From positions 1 to 36,450 of the forward strand of contig WRBI01000028.1 of NCBI GenBank assembly GCA_009784625.1: a stretch of 36,450 nt of DNA. The letters are read 5' to 3'. Below the pieces are notes generated by a model. It was not told the origin of the DNA and did no database searches. It was given only the letters and a program-made list of their open reading frames with translations. Position numbers and translations under genes: made by a program. Positions 1 through 7,731 of the stretch are shown here, one piece after another (within the stretch, counting starts at the first letter, position 1; every line of letters begins with the position of its first letter). The DNA is from Oscillospiraceae bacterium (GTDB taxonomy: Bacteria > Bacillota > Clostridia > Oscillospirales > Ruminococcaceae).

Positions 1-27
1 GAGTTTTATCGGGGGGTGCGGGGGATT

Positions 28-71
28 CTTAAGGGGGGCCAGCTGGGGGCGAGCCCCCTGCCCCCCTTAAG
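28..71. repeat. GC-rich nested inverted repeat
   Basis: An 11-bp perfect outer stem (cttaagggggg at 28-38, ccccccttaag at 61-71) encloses an inner ggggg/ccccc hairpin with a CGAG loop at 45-58. No T-tract follows on the plus strand, so it is not an obvious terminator for anything upstream. With the hairpin at 85-116 it looks like one dispersed intergenic element, but only this copy lies in the window. Confidence 0.6.
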
Positions 72-84
72 TGCCCTTTTTCTG

Positions 85-116
85 GTTACTCTTTTTGGGC
101 AAGCAAAAAGAGTAAC
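85..116. repeat. 13-bp hairpin upstream of trpS
   Basis: Perfect 13-bp arms, gttactctttttg (85-97) and caaaaagagtaac (104-116), flank a 6-nt loop. It lies about 110 nt before trpS and lacks T-box features, so it is more likely a dispersed repeat or the terminator of a gene left of the window than a trpS regulator. Confidence 0.55.
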
Positions 117-228
117 TCGGGGGCTTGGGGGCGAAGCGCCCCATTCTTATTCCATCGGAGATTCATTGAAGTCTTAATGTCCGAAAGCTAACCCAAAGAT
201 CAAACCCAACAATAAAGGAATGATACCC

Positions 229-1257
229 ATGACCACCGAAAACCCCACGCCGGCAACACCCGGCGGCGAAAAAAAGAAGATCATCTTCTCCGGCATCCAG
301 CCAACCGGAACTTTCACACTGGGCAACTACCTCGGCGCCCTGAAAAACTGGGTCCAGCTGCAAGAAGATTACAACGCCCTCTACTGCGTGGTAGACCTCC
401 ACTCGCTGACCATCAGACAAGAGCCAAAAGAACTCAGAGAAAACACCCTAAGCGCCTTAGCCCTGCTGTTGGCGGTGGGGATAGACCCAAATAAAAGCAT
501 CCCGTTTATCCAAAGCCACGTACACACCCACGCCGAACTCTGCTGGGTGCTTGACTGCTACATCCCATACGGTGAGCTCGGAAGAATGACCCAATTCAAG
601 GACAAAAGCGCGGTACACGCCGACAACATCAACGCCGGCCTGTTCAACTACCCGGCATTGATGGCCGCCGACATCCTGCTTTACGGCGCGGATCTTGTTC
701 CGGTCGGCGCGGATCAGAAACAGCATTTGGAACTGAGCAGAAACACGGCGATCCGGTTCAACAATGTACACGGCAATGTGTTTACAGTACCCGAGCCGTA
801 CATCTCCAAGGATGTCGGCAAAGTAATGAGCCTGCAAACCCCGACTAAAAAAATGTCGAAGTCGGATTCAAACCCCAAGTCGTATATCTCCATTCTGGAT
901 AAACCTGAAACCATCGTCAAAAAATTTAAGAGCGCGGTGACCGACTCAGAAACCGAGATTGTCTACCGCGAAGGCAAAGACGGGGTAAACAATCTGTTGA
1001 CCATCTACGCGGCGGTGACCGGCCAGAGTATCGGGCAGGCCGAGCAAGCGTTCGCGGGCAAAGGCTACGGCGACTTTAAGCTGGCGGTCGGTGAGGCGGT
1101 GGCCGAACACCTGCGCCCAATGCAGGAGCAGTACGCGAAAATCTTCGCCGACAAGGCATATTTGACCGAAATCTATAAGCAGGGCGCGGAGCGTGCGCTC
1201 ACGATTAGTAAACGCACAATGCAAAAGGTCTATAAAAAGGTAGGGCTGGTGGTTTAG
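229..1257 (+). CDS. trpS: Tryptophanyl-tRNA synthetase
   Basis: Cytoplasmic class I aminoacyl-tRNA synthetase that charges tRNA-Trp with tryptophan using ATP. The Rossmann catalytic core opens with SGIQPTG and TLGNY (residues 30-34), which is the TrpRS form of the HIGH signature. The KMSKS loop is intact at residues 208-212. The length of 342 residues is typical of bacterial TrpRS. An in-frame ATG at 220 abuts the AAAGGA at 214-219 and leaves no spacing, so the ATG at 229 (9-nt spacing) is the likely start. The N-terminus carries a short Pro/Thr/Gly-rich extension of about 14 residues before the first strand. No T-box leader or obvious promoter is visible in the 219 nt upstream. The gene stands alone. 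Confidence 0.97.
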   Translation: MTTENPTPATPGGEKKKIIFSGIQPTGTFTLGNYLGALKNWVQLQEDYNALYCVVDLHSLTIRQEPKELRENTLSALALLLAVGIDPNKSIPFIQSHVHTHAELCWVLDCYIPYGELGRMTQFKDKSAVHADNINAGLFNYPALMAADILLYGADLVPVGADQKQHLELSRNTAIRFNNVHGNVFTVPEPYISKDVGKVMSLQTPTKKMSKSDSNPKSYISILDKPETIVKKFKSAVTDSETEIVYREGKDGVNNLLTIYAAVTGQSIGQAEQAFAGKGYGDFKLAVGEAVAEHLRPMQEQYAKIFADKAYLTEIYKQGAERALTISKRTMQKVYKKVGLVV

Positions 1258-1850
1258 GCGCTGTGGAAACCGGAACGATTTGTCGTCTCGCGCCTTTTAT
1301 GCTCGTCCGTCCTTACCGGGCGCCGGCCCGCTTGCGTCCTCCTCACAAAAAGTATATCGATAACTCACTTGAAAACCCGACAAACAACCTCATGTCCACA
1401 GCGCCTGGCAAAACAGAACTTGTATAAAGCCGCGAGCAAAAACAAATCGCGTCCAACGAAGTGGGAACGCGACATGGGTTCTGGCGGCTCAACAATCGAC
1501 AACGCCGCTTTCTGCCAGCGGCAGAAAGCGGCGTTGTCGATTTGTTTGAGGTGTGTTTTTGAGGAGGGTAGAACAATAACCAAGAAACGTTGCGGCTCGT
1601 TTATCGGTATGTCTTTATTATACAGCAAGCGTGAGAACATTTGTTAAGTTAATGTAAATAAAGCATAACGAAACCTTCTATAATTTGTAAAAGGAAATCT
1701 TCGCGCAATTCGACATCGGTGAGCCGCCGCGGCCACGCGGTTGATTTACAGAGTGGCACTGTGTTTTTCGCCCGTGTATTCATGTGGTGGCGCTGGCGAA
1801 TAATTGCCTCTCTTTTGCCTATAATCATGGGGAAAGGAGATGTTGTGTGA
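1258..1850. other. Gene-free 593-bp stretch with a large palindrome
   Basis: I see no convincing gene here. An open frame at 1369-1647 on the plus strand runs straight through the palindrome at 1496-1540 and has no ribosome binding site, so I treat it as chance. A weaker inverted repeat (tcgcgt/acgcga arms) lies around 1447-1472. The stretch may hold the end of the trpS transcript and a decayed mobile element. Confidence 0.5.
1496..1540. repeat. Perfect 21-bp inverted repeat
   Basis: The arms at 1496-1516 and 1520-1540 are exact reverse complements around a 3-nt AGC loop. Pairing continues outward imperfectly through caacaa/ttgtttg. No T-run follows on either strand. It is longer than a usual rho-independent terminator and resembles a dispersed palindromic or MITE-like unit. 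Confidence 0.7.
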
Positions 1851-2036
1851 ATGAATGAACAAACCCAGCACCATCAAAAGCGGATCGAGCGGGGGATAGC
1901 CCTGACTATGGAAAACATGGTGCACACAAACAACTGTATTGCGCAAACCGACGATAAAAAGCTCAAGGCCCGGCTTCAGGCAAAAAACGACCGGCGGCTG
2001 GCCGCACTCGATCAGATGAGGCAGAGCATCCATTAG
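1851..2036 (+). CDS. tlp: Small acid-soluble spore protein, Tlp-like
   Basis: A 61-residue charged, helical protein without signal peptide or membrane segment. The start follows AAAGGAGA (1833-1840). The pattern resembles the Tlp family of minor small acid-soluble spore proteins as I recall it: TMENM matches TIENI, then about 21 residues later KNDRR matches KNARR, followed by a short amphipathic helix ending in an I/E position. Tlp packs into the forespore core in Bacillus and relatives. The N-terminal half is shorter than in Bacillus Tlp. If correct, the organism sporulates. The assignment rests on motif spacing alone; a chance resemblance in a small charged protein is possible. Confidence 0.55.
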   Translation: MNEQTQHHQKRIERGIALTMENMVHTNNCIAQTDDKKLKARLQAKNDRRLAALDQMRQSIH

Positions 2037-2152
2037 ATAACTGACAATGTACAGTTGACAATTGACAATTTTGGAGTCCGCTGTGCGGACAAAACTTAAA
2101 GCGCGATCCGCAGAGCGGATTCCACAACTGTCAATTTTCAACTGTCAACTTT
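2037..2152. repeat. TTGACAA-heptad palindromic repeat, copy A
   Basis: The left arm (2042-2071) has tandem ttgacaa units. Two GC palindromes follow, gtccgc-tgt-gcggac (2076-2090) and atccgc-aga-gcggat (2106-2120). The right arm (2125-2150) holds ctgtcaa units in inverse orientation. It starts just after the tlp-like stop codon. The same architecture recurs in at least six more intergenic gaps of this window. Confidence 0.85.
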
Positions 2153-2210
2153 TACGGGTATCTGTCGATATATATAACGGACAAACATTTCTCGCGGGAG
2201 GATTATACAT

Positions 2211-3230
2211 ATGCGCGGCAACTTAGCCAAAGCCCCACTGGTGGCGGTGCTCTATGCGTCCTTGCTTTACTTTATCGCGGTCTTTTTGCCATTTACCCCT
2301 TATTACCGGGAGATGCGGCATGAATTCGCCTGGCACATGGGCTGGCTGGAAAACTTATACCTGGTCGGATATGCGTTGATTGTTACCTTGTTGATCGCGG
2401 TGGCTTACGCGGTGATTGACAAGACCGGGCGGTCCGCTTTTTTGGCGCTGCTGCCGATCTTTTTGGGCTTCTTGTGGCTGATGCCCATGCTTGAGCCTTT
2501 CCTGCTGGGTTCCGCCACCCGGATTGACCGGTGGGATCTGATCATGCATTTTGGACAAGGGGCAGCGGCCACCATCCTGACTCTCTTGCTCTCAATGTTC
2601 CTTTACACCAAGAAGCCGGCGCCGCCGGCTGAGGGCGAAGAAGCGCCGCCCAAAAAGAAAGAGAAAGTCAAGGGCGGCCCGAAAAAGTTTATGATTGTCC
2701 GGCTGCTTCTCTTTATGCTGCTTGCCTTTCCGTTTGCGTTTTTTGTGTTTTACTTTGTCGGCTGGTATTTCTTAGCCTGGCAAAATGACGCACTGCGGGC
2801 GTTTTACGGCGGCGCGGCCGACTCGGGATTTTTCTTTATGCTGATCTCGACCCTGCTTGAGCGGCCGATGCAGGCCGGGCTGGTACTTTTGCGCGGGTTG
2901 CTGTTGGCCGGGTTCAGCCTGTTGCTGCTTCTGCGCTTGCCCGGCAAAAAGCTGATGTATATCATCCTCAACCTGTTGTTCTTCCTGTTACAGGGGCTGT
3001 ACTTTGCGCTGCCGACCGCGCTGATGCCCTGGGAGATTCAGCTGCCCCACCTGATTTTTAGCGGCGCGCACCTGCTGCTATTTGCATTGATAGTTGCGTT
3101 CCTCTTACCGCTCACCCTCAACAAGGCCGGGCCGAGCGAAGAGGGCGAGGAAGAGCCGGAACCCGATGACAAGAAAGGCAAAGGCAAAAAGCCGGCCAGC
3201 ACCGGCAAGCCGATCCCGGCTAAGAAATAG
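2211..3230 (+). CDS. Polytopic membrane protein of unknown function
   Basis: 339 residues, start after CGGGAGG (2196-2202). About eight or nine hydrophobic segments are visible: roughly residues 8-27, 46-68, 76-96, 112-130, 160-188, 205-242, 244-268 and 280-302. A Pro/Lys/Glu-rich cytosolic linker (about 134-158) splits the protein into two membrane halves. The C-terminal 38 residues are a highly charged, low-complexity tail (EEGEEEPEPDD, then Lys/Pro-rich). I do not recognise the family. The gene is monocistronic between a repeat element and a terminator hairpin. Confidence 0.85.
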   Translation: MRGNLAKAPLVAVLYASLLYFIAVFLPFTPYYREMRHEFAWHMGWLENLYLVGYALIVTLLIAVAYAVIDKTGRSAFLALLPIFLGFLWLMPMLEPFLLGSATRIDRWDLIMHFGQGAAATILTLLLSMFLYTKKPAPPAEGEEAPPKKKEKVKGGPKKFMIVRLLLFMLLAFPFAFFVFYFVGWYFLAWQNDALRAFYGGAADSGFFFMLISTLLERPMQAGLVLLRGLLLAGFSLLLLLRLPGKKLMYIILNLLFFLLQGLYFALPTALMPWEIQLPHLIFSGAHLLLFALIVAFLLPLTLNKAGPSEEGEEEPEPDDKKGKGKKPASTGKPIPAKK

Positions 3231-3236
3231 CGCACA

Positions 3237-3266
3237 AAGGCCGCGGGCAGACAAGCCCGCGGCCTT
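3237..3266 (+). terminator. Hairpin terminator
   Basis: Perfect 12-bp stem (aaggccgcgggc / gcccgcggcctt) with an AGACAA loop, 6 nt after the stop of the preceding membrane protein. The T-tract is poor (gatactttct), so termination may be partial. Confidence 0.6.
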
Positions 3267-3433
3267 GATACTTTCTATTGACCGTGGTTATAGTCGACGC
3301 GCTGACACCCGTCGAGGGGGAGGACGCGGCAGGGTGAAAAAAAGACCGCAAAGACGGCGACGCGGGCAGGCGGGCTTCTTAAGCCCTTGCAGCCGCTGAC
3401 GGTGCGGCGGAAAAGATCGCAAAAACAGGGCGT

Positions 3434-3811
3434 TTAAGTTCGCTGGCTATATGTACTTGCGGCCGAGAGCATCTCTTTTTGGCAGATCAGCCCGGGCAGC
3501 TCGTCGGGGGTGCAGACGATCACGCCGCCGAGCGGCCGGGTTAATTTCTGGCAGATCGCTTTGGCTTCGTCACACAAGCCGGTGTCGACCAGCACCAACA
3601 TCTCGGGGCGGGCGCTGTTTGACCAGCGCAGAAGGTGAAACTCGTACCGCAGCTGTTGTTCGACTGCCTCGGGGTCGCGGGAAAGGGGGATGACCGTGAG
3701 CGCACTTCCCGCGTGTTTTGGGCGAAAGAAGTTACCGGCCAGCCAGCTTAGTCCGTGTACGAACCCGATCGAGCAGAGCAGGCAAAGCAATATCCAAAAC
3801 GCGATATGCAT
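3434..3811 (-). CDS. Small membrane-anchored hypothetical protein
   Basis: 125 residues with one N-terminal hydrophobic segment (about residues 3-28), then a soluble domain of about 95 residues with alternating strands and helices (ALTVIPL, EMLVLVDTG, GGVIVCTPDEL). The start has a strong GGAGGA site. It lies downstream of the ECF sigma/anti-sigma pair on the same strand, but a hairpin at 3877-3906 separates them, so it may be transcribed alone or by read-through. The soluble part has a Rossmann-like rhythm but no motif I can name. Confidence 0.75.
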   Translation of the reverse strand: MHIAFWILLCLLCSIGFVHGLSWLAGNFFRPKHAGSALTVIPLSRDPEAVEQQLRYEFHLLRWSNSARPEMLVLVDTGLCDEAKAICQKLTRPLGGVIVCTPDELPGLICQKEMLSAASTYSQRT

Positions 3812-3876
3812 ACAAATCCTCCTTCCCTGCGGTTTTCTACAGTGTATGGAAAACCACAGGGAAAGGTGCGCAACAA

Positions 3877-3906
3877 AAGGCCGTGAGCGAACAAGCTCAC
3901 GGCTTT
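3877..3906 (-). terminator. Hairpin terminator after the anti-sigma gene
   Basis: A 12-bp stem with one G-U pair (aaggccgtgagc / gctcacggcttt) and a 6-nt loop, followed on the minus strand by TTTTG. It sits 15 nt beyond the stop of the anti-sigma gene and closely resembles the hairpin at 3237-3266. Confidence 0.65.
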
Positions 3907-3920
3907 AGAAAGTTTTGTGA

Positions 3921-5069
3921 TCAATTAAGCGGCTCAGCCCCGGCGAACAACATTTGCATGGTTGCGCTGATGATATCTACCCGCGCCATCCACTCGGCCG
4001 GCTCTTCGTCCTCTTCGCTTTGGGCCGCAAAGAAGATGCGGGCCTCGGTTCGGTAAAGCTGCACCTGCTCACTGGCGCCCAAAGCGCTGGTGCGGCTGGC
4101 GCTGCCATCCGACAGGTTGACCAGGGTAAAGGTGGCCGTTCCCTGCGAGATACTGTCTTCGAGATAGACGACCTGATCGACTTCATACTCGTGCTCGTAA
4201 GGCGAGTGAGAAGCTACATACAAAAAGCCGTCAAAGTAAATTTCGTCAGCCAGGCTGCCCGGTTGGCTTAACAGAAGCAGGGCGACTGGATTTTCGACGT
4301 CGGTGTAATCAACCGTGTAGATGTAAGTGGATTCCTCCCCGCGGCCGACCAGTGCCAGGATGTCACCGTGGCCATGAAATGCCGCGACCTCGCGCATCAG
4401 GGGCAGATCAATCTGGGAGAGAATCTCAGACCCGTCGGATGAGAGCAAAAAGAGCACATTAGGCGCGTCGCTGTGATGGTCGGGGTCCGCGTTGTCGTTC
4501 GGCCGGTAAGAGAGGATAAACTCGCCGAACCCGCCGAGCACCTGCCCCATCCCTGTCCCGCCCACCGCGTCGAGCGCGCCTTCGAATCCGACAAAGACAT
4601 CTGTTTCACCGCCCGCAAAGGGTGTTTCTCCATCAGCGGGCGGCGCTTCGATCGCAATCACGCCTTCCCCGCTTGCAGGTATCGGATTGGCGGGCGGGTT
4701 ATCGGCGCCGGCTGTGCGGGAACCGCCCCCTTCGCTCAGCTCACCCAGATCGGCCTGTTCGGCCAGTGAGAGCTCACCGATGGCTATATTTCCCTGTTGA
4801 TTGTGGCCAAGGCCGTAAAACAACCCGACAATCAGTGCAAAGGCTGCCGCGTATGTGATCCAGGAACGCAGGCCGGGACGGCGAGGCAAGACGAGCTCCC
4901 GCACCTTTTTTTCGGTGGGGACTTCCTGCTCGATCCCGTCCAGCTTTGAGAGCAGGGCAGACGGCGACAATCGCTCGGGCGTTTGGATGGATGCATCCAG
5001 CCCGCCCAGCGCCTTGCGCAAATACTTAATATCTAAGTTTTGATCCCTTTGGTCGGAATATCCCGCCAA
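3921..5069 (-). CDS. Putative membrane-bound anti-sigma factor
   Basis: 382 residues. The cytosolic N-terminal part (1-68) contains a charged helical region of the kind that binds ECF sigma factors. One membrane segment follows (about 70-87, ITYAAAFALIVGLFYGL). Next comes an Ala/Gly/Glu-rich linker and an extracytoplasmic domain (about 175-380) with repeated strand patterns such as VLFLLSSDGSEIL and YIYTVDYTDVENP. Those resemble the C-terminal beta-propeller proteins often encoded beside clostridial ECF sigma genes, though the domain is shorter than a full propeller. The start appears to be TTG at 5069 with a weak ribosome binding site. The gene directly follows the sigma factor, with repeat copy B between them. 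Role inferred: sequesters the sigma factor until an envelope signal is sensed. Confidence 0.7.
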   Translation of the reverse strand: MAGYSDQRDQNLDIKYLRKALGGLDASIQTPERLSPSALLSKLDGIEQEVPTEKKVRELVLPRRPGLRSWITYAAAFALIVGLFYGLGHNQQGNIAIGELSLAEQADLGELSEGGGSRTAGADNPPANPIPASGEGVIAIEAPPADGETPFAGGETDVFVGFEGALDAVGGTGMGQVLGGFGEFILSYRPNDNADPDHHSDAPNVLFLLSSDGSEILSQIDLPLMREVAAFHGHGDILALVGRGEESTYIYTVDYTDVENPVALLLLSQPGSLADEIYFDGFLYVASHSPYEHEYEVDQVVYLEDSISQGTATFTLVNLSDGSASRTSALGASEQVQLYRTEARIFFAAQSEEDEEPAEWMARVDIISATMQMLFAGAEPLN

Positions 5070-5086
5070 TTATAACTACCCCATTT

Positions 5087-5187
5087 CAGTTGACAGTGTA
5101 CCGTTGACAATTGACAGTGAATGTATCGATCCGCACAAGCGGGTCTCTTAACTGTCAGCGATCAACTTCCGGCTGTCAATTGTCATC
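5087..5187. repeat. TTGACAA-heptad palindromic repeat, copy B
   Basis: cagttgacagt and gttgacaattgacagt units on the left and ctgtcaattgtca on the right flank a degenerate centre (tcgatccgcacaagcgggt). The right arm overlaps the 3' end of the sigma factor gene and provides its last codons (Asp-Asp-Asn) and its TGA stop. Confidence 0.8.
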
Positions 5188-5712
5188 AGTTTCCAGCATT
5201 TTTCTCAGCTTTGCCAGAGAGCGGTGGAGCTTGGATGAGATCGTGCCCTGGGGGCTGCCCAAGATGGTGGCGATCTCTTTGGTTGTGTACCCCTGTAGTA
5301 CCGAGAGGGCGATAATCTCGCGCTCTTGTCTGTTTAACCGCCCCAAAGCTGAGAGCACGGTCACCTGTTCGGTCACCTCGCTGCTCACATCGGCCTGGTC
5401 GGTCAGGGTGGTCATAAAGTTGTCGATGTCAAAGGTGTTTTTGTGCTTTACATAGTCGCTGACCTTGCGCTTACAGCGAATGGACAGAATCTTCATCATC
5501 CACGGCTTAAAGCTGGACGCGTCCCGCAGATTTGTGATTCCCCGGTAAGCTTCGATGAAAGTTTCGCTGACGGCATCTTCGGCGTCATAGCTGTTGCCCA
5601 GGGTATATAGGGCGACCTTATATAGATCAGATGCAATACACGCATACACCTGAGCAAAGCAGTCCTTGTCGCCCTGCCGGGCGGCTTCGACTTTGCTTAT
5701 GTCAATTACCAC
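5176..5712 (-). CDS. ECF-type RNA polymerase sigma factor
   Basis: About 178 residues. Region 2 is recognisable near the N-terminus (QGDKDCFAQVY, then YDAEDAVSETFIEAYRGI with the DAED core-binding signature). Region 4 is at the C-terminus (LNRQEREIIALSVLQGYTTKEIATILGSPQGTISSKLHRSLAKLR), a helix-turn-helix for the -35 element. It redirects RNA polymerase to a stress regulon. A GTG start at 5745 is possible, but GTG at 5712 has an AGGTGA site at suitable spacing and begins directly at the conserved N-terminus (VIDISKVEAARQGD). The last three codons and stop lie in repeat copy B. Confidence 0.93.
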   Translation of the reverse strand: MVIDISKVEAARQGDKDCFAQVYACIASDLYKVALYTLGNSYDAEDAVSETFIEAYRGITNLRDASSFKPWMMKILSIRCKRKVSDYVKHKNTFDIDNFMTTLTDQADVSSEVTEQVTVLSALGRLNRQEREIIALSVLQGYTTKEIATILGSPQGTISSKLHRSLAKLRKMLETDDN

Positions 5713-5961
5713 CGGTTCACCTACTATCGTAAACACGCCGGTCACTTATATAGTGTAAAAATGGGTACACAATACTGCAACCGGTAAAAAATTTCACTTA
5801 TTGGGCCAAATGGCCGAAAAACACAAGCGCGTAAAAACACAGGCGCGCCTGCGCGTACATATAGGATATTATATCGTATTTTGTTTTCATTTGCAAATGG
5901 TTTCGGCTTTATGGGCAAAAACCGCGCGCTCATAACTTCAAAAAGAAAATGACGAAGGTTG

Positions 5962-5990
5962 TTGACAGAACTCGCACAAAGTTGTATAAT
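5962..5990 (+). promoter_or_regulatory. Consensus sigma-A promoter for tRNA-Thr
   Basis: TTGACA (5962-5967) and TATAAT (5985-5990) are exact consensus boxes separated by 17 nt. The tRNA begins 38 nt downstream of the -10 box. Confidence 0.9.
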
Positions 5991-6028
5991 GATTAGCGTT
6001 GACAAAAGATGTGTATCAAAACAATGAT

Positions 6029-6104
6029 GCTGATATAGCTCAGTAGGCAGAGCACATCCTTGGTAAGGATGAGGTCTCCGGTTCGATCCCGGATATCAGC
6101 TCCA
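6029..6104 (+). tRNA. tRNA-Thr (GGT)
   Basis: Full cloverleaf: acceptor GCTGATA/TATCAGC, D-stem GCTC/GAGC, anticodon stem CATCC/GGATG with loop TTGGTAA (anticodon GGT), and T-arm TCCGG-TTCGATC-CCGGA. The CCA end is encoded (6102-6104). Confidence 0.97.
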
Positions 6105-6110
6105 TGTAAA

Positions 6111-6160
6111 ATTCCCGATAATTAAGCGGACGATACCGCTTGATTGCCGGGATTTTTCTT
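6111..6160 (+). terminator. Rho-independent terminator of tRNA-Thr
   Basis: A long imperfect stem (tcccgataattaagcgg with ccgcttgattgccggga) has an ACGATA loop and ends in TTTTTCTTT. It starts about 7 nt after the tRNA CCA end. Confidence 0.85.
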
Positions 6161-6328
6161 TGCTTGGAAAATTACAAAAAAGCGAAAAGACAACAAAAGG
6201 ACAACACGGCCCCTATGAAAATCATAAAAGCCGCCGTTCCTGTGGATGTTATTCCGCACTGTGTCAACCGACTTATTGCGGGACTTTGGGAACGATCACT
6301 ATAAGGGAATCGGCGCTTCGGCAATGGA

Positions 6329-6799
6329 TCAAATCAAACTGTCCATGCCATCTCCATACTTCCTTTGAATTCTTTGCACAAGCTTTTCAAATCGAACCCC
6401 ATACCCTTTGGTATCTTTAAGCCGCCATGAAATATAAGGTGTTAACAGCTTATACATTCTGACAGCCCGTTGTCCGGGTATGCCGCTAAACGCCCATATC
6501 GGCAAATATCCTTTTACATGCAATAAATACCATAGCTCATAAAAAGATACAATATGCGCAGCCGCTTCTTTAGCCCTTTCGTTTGTCTTAAAAGCTTCGA
6601 TTGTATCATCATTGTTTTCACAAAGCTCGTAAATAAGGCAGCGATACCCTTTATGCTCGGGTGAATCTCCCGTTTGAAAGTAATTTTTAACGGCGTCCTG
6701 ATATTTCATTTTGCGTGTAAAAAAGCTCGTCCCCGCACTGACTATAAGAGCAACTAAAGAGATAGCTATGGGGATTACCCGCAGGATAACATCACTCAT
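6329..6799 (-). CDS. Membrane-anchored hypothetical protein (DUF4760-like)
   Basis: 156 residues with one N-terminal membrane segment (about 5-25, VIPIAISLVALIVSAGTSF) and a helical cytosolic domain. The region around residues 75-105 (AKEAAAHIVSFYELWYLLHVKGYLPI) has the character of DUF4760-type small membrane proteins: a helix with FYE followed by a turn and GYL. The start has GGAGGTG at good spacing. It is AT-richer than its neighbours, suggesting acquisition. No function can be assigned. It faces the tRNA-Thr terminator across a 170-nt gap. Confidence 0.75.
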   Translation of the reverse strand: MSDVILRVIPIAISLVALIVSAGTSFFTRKMKYQDAVKNYFQTGDSPEHKGYRCLIYELCENNDDTIEAFKTNERAKEAAAHIVSFYELWYLLHVKGYLPIWAFSGIPGQRAVRMYKLLTPYISWRLKDTKGYGVRFEKLVQRIQRKYGDGMDSLI

Positions 6800-6938
6800 G
6801 CCGACACCTCCAGATAAATGTGGTACCTGATCGCCCCTTGTTACCTGCTCCCCCCAATAGGCTTGAAGCTGAATAGGCTATTCACGGACAGATGTATCAA
6901 TAATATATCAACCGCTGCCGCGTCGCGGTGAGAACGGC

Positions 6939-7493
6939 TTACGCTTCCCCCACAAGCGAAATCAGCCACGCCGGCCGTGTATCAACCAGCGGAACGATCT
7001 CCCCGTTGCGGTACTCTGCAACTTGTATAAATCCGTTTTCATTGTCAAATAGAGCGGCTTCATCGCAGTATGGCAAAACCCGGCGCAACGCTTCAAAGCG
7101 CTCGTTAAACCGCCGGGTGACATCATCTGACGGGATATCGTGGCCACCCTTTTCTACCCGATTTTTTATCCGCTTGATGCTTTCATCCGGTGTGTTTAAT
7201 CCCACGTAAAAGAGCCGGACATAATAGTCCTGCCCGCGGGCGATCTTTGCGGTGCGCTCAACGCGCATTCCGGACAGGGTTGACTCCTGTGTGAAACTCA
7301 CGCCCTTAGCCAAACAGTCATCAATGACAGCGATCGCGGACTTGCCGCCCTCGATCGCACCTTTGCCCAGCCTGGCGGTGATTTTGTCCACGTCTACGAT
7401 CACGCCAAGATCACTCATTCGGCTCTTGAGTACACCGGTCAGGCTCGATTTGCCCGCGCCGTTCACTCCGCCGATTATTGTGTAGACTTTCAT
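6939..7493 (-). CDS. Zeta-toxin-like P-loop kinase
   Basis: 184 residues. A Walker A motif GVNGAGKS occupies residues 9-16. The conserved pattern continues with a VDVDKI strand (about 33-38), FTQESTLSG (about 67-75) and a lid-like arginine region (IKRIKNRVEKGGHDIP). These are features of the zeta toxin/UDP-GlcNAc kinase family of toxin-antitoxin systems, and the size fits the compact Firmicutes subgroup. Zeta enzymes phosphorylate UDP-N-acetylglucosamine and poison wall synthesis; whether this one does is not shown. Its ATG overlaps the TGA of an upstream 42-codon ORF (ATGA), which indicates translational coupling. It could also be a non-toxic nucleotide kinase of the same fold. Confidence 0.85.
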   Translation of the reverse strand: MKVYTIIGGVNGAGKSSLTGVLKSRMSDLGVIVDVDKITARLGKGAIEGGKSAIAVIDDCLAKGVSFTQESTLSGMRVERTAKIARGQDYYVRLFYVGLNTPDESIKRIKNRVEKGGHDIPSDDVTRRFNERFEALRRVLPYCDEAALFDNENGFIQVAEYRNGEIVPLVDTRPAWLISLVGEA

Positions 7494-7618
7494 TGGCTGT
7501 CCTCCTTGCCCTCTAACCGCCGCCGCGGCGTGTTAAGGAACTTTTCAGCAGCTTGGTCATTAGGCGCTGTGTCTAGCGGGCCGGGTATTGTTATGTTCAC
7601 ATTTTCAACATTGGGCAT
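7490..7618 (-). CDS. Micro-ORF coupled to the zeta-like gene
   Basis: A 42-residue ORF (begins MPNVENVNITIPGPLD, ends GKEDSQ) whose TGA stop overlaps the zeta ATG as ATGA. It is acidic/basic mixed with no Cys or membrane segment. It contains the ribosome binding site of the kinase gene (GGAGG at its 3' end). Position and size fit an antitoxin or a leader/coupling peptide, but I recognise no family. Its own ribosome site is poor (AGG directly before ATG), so it may depend on translation of the overlapping ORF at 7597-7722. Confidence 0.5.
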   Translation of the reverse strand: MPNVENVNITIPGPLDTAPNDQAAEKFLNTPRRRLEGKEDSQ

Positions 7619-7722
7619 CCTGGTCTTCTTCTTGTAAAAGACGGCAGTGCGTTTATGATGTTTCCATTCCCGTCTGTTTCAGCGATTACCTCGCCGCAAT
7701 GACACCGCATCTGCCGCGGCAT
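7597..7722 (-). CDS. Cys-containing micro-ORF, possibly leaderless
   Basis: A 41-residue ORF containing CHCGE near the N-terminus and PGCP near the C-terminus, so up to three Cys and one His could bind a metal. The CxCG start is loosely like Com-type small zinc-finger proteins. It overlaps the next micro-ORF by 22 nt in another frame. The ATG lies only about 3 nt after the expected transcription start of the promoter at 7732-7760 and has no Shine-Dalgarno, so translation would be leaderless. It may instead be untranslated leader or a truncated gene. Confidence 0.35.
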   Translation of the reverse strand: MPRQMRCHCGEVIAETDGNGNIINALPSFTRRRPGCPMLKM

Positions 7723-7731
7723 TGTACGTTG

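Noticed and set aside
1-228. T-box riboswitch before trpS
   Set aside because: No AGGGTGG-type T-box core or specifier-loop structure found; only two short hairpins.
1369-1647. 92-codon open frame after trpS
   Set aside because: It runs through a perfect 21-bp palindrome, has no ribosome site and has an antisense frame of equal length; this is repeat-derived.
6105-6328. Prophage or integrase attachment scar after tRNA-Thr
   Set aside because: I found no repeat of the tRNA 3' end and no integrase remnant in the window.
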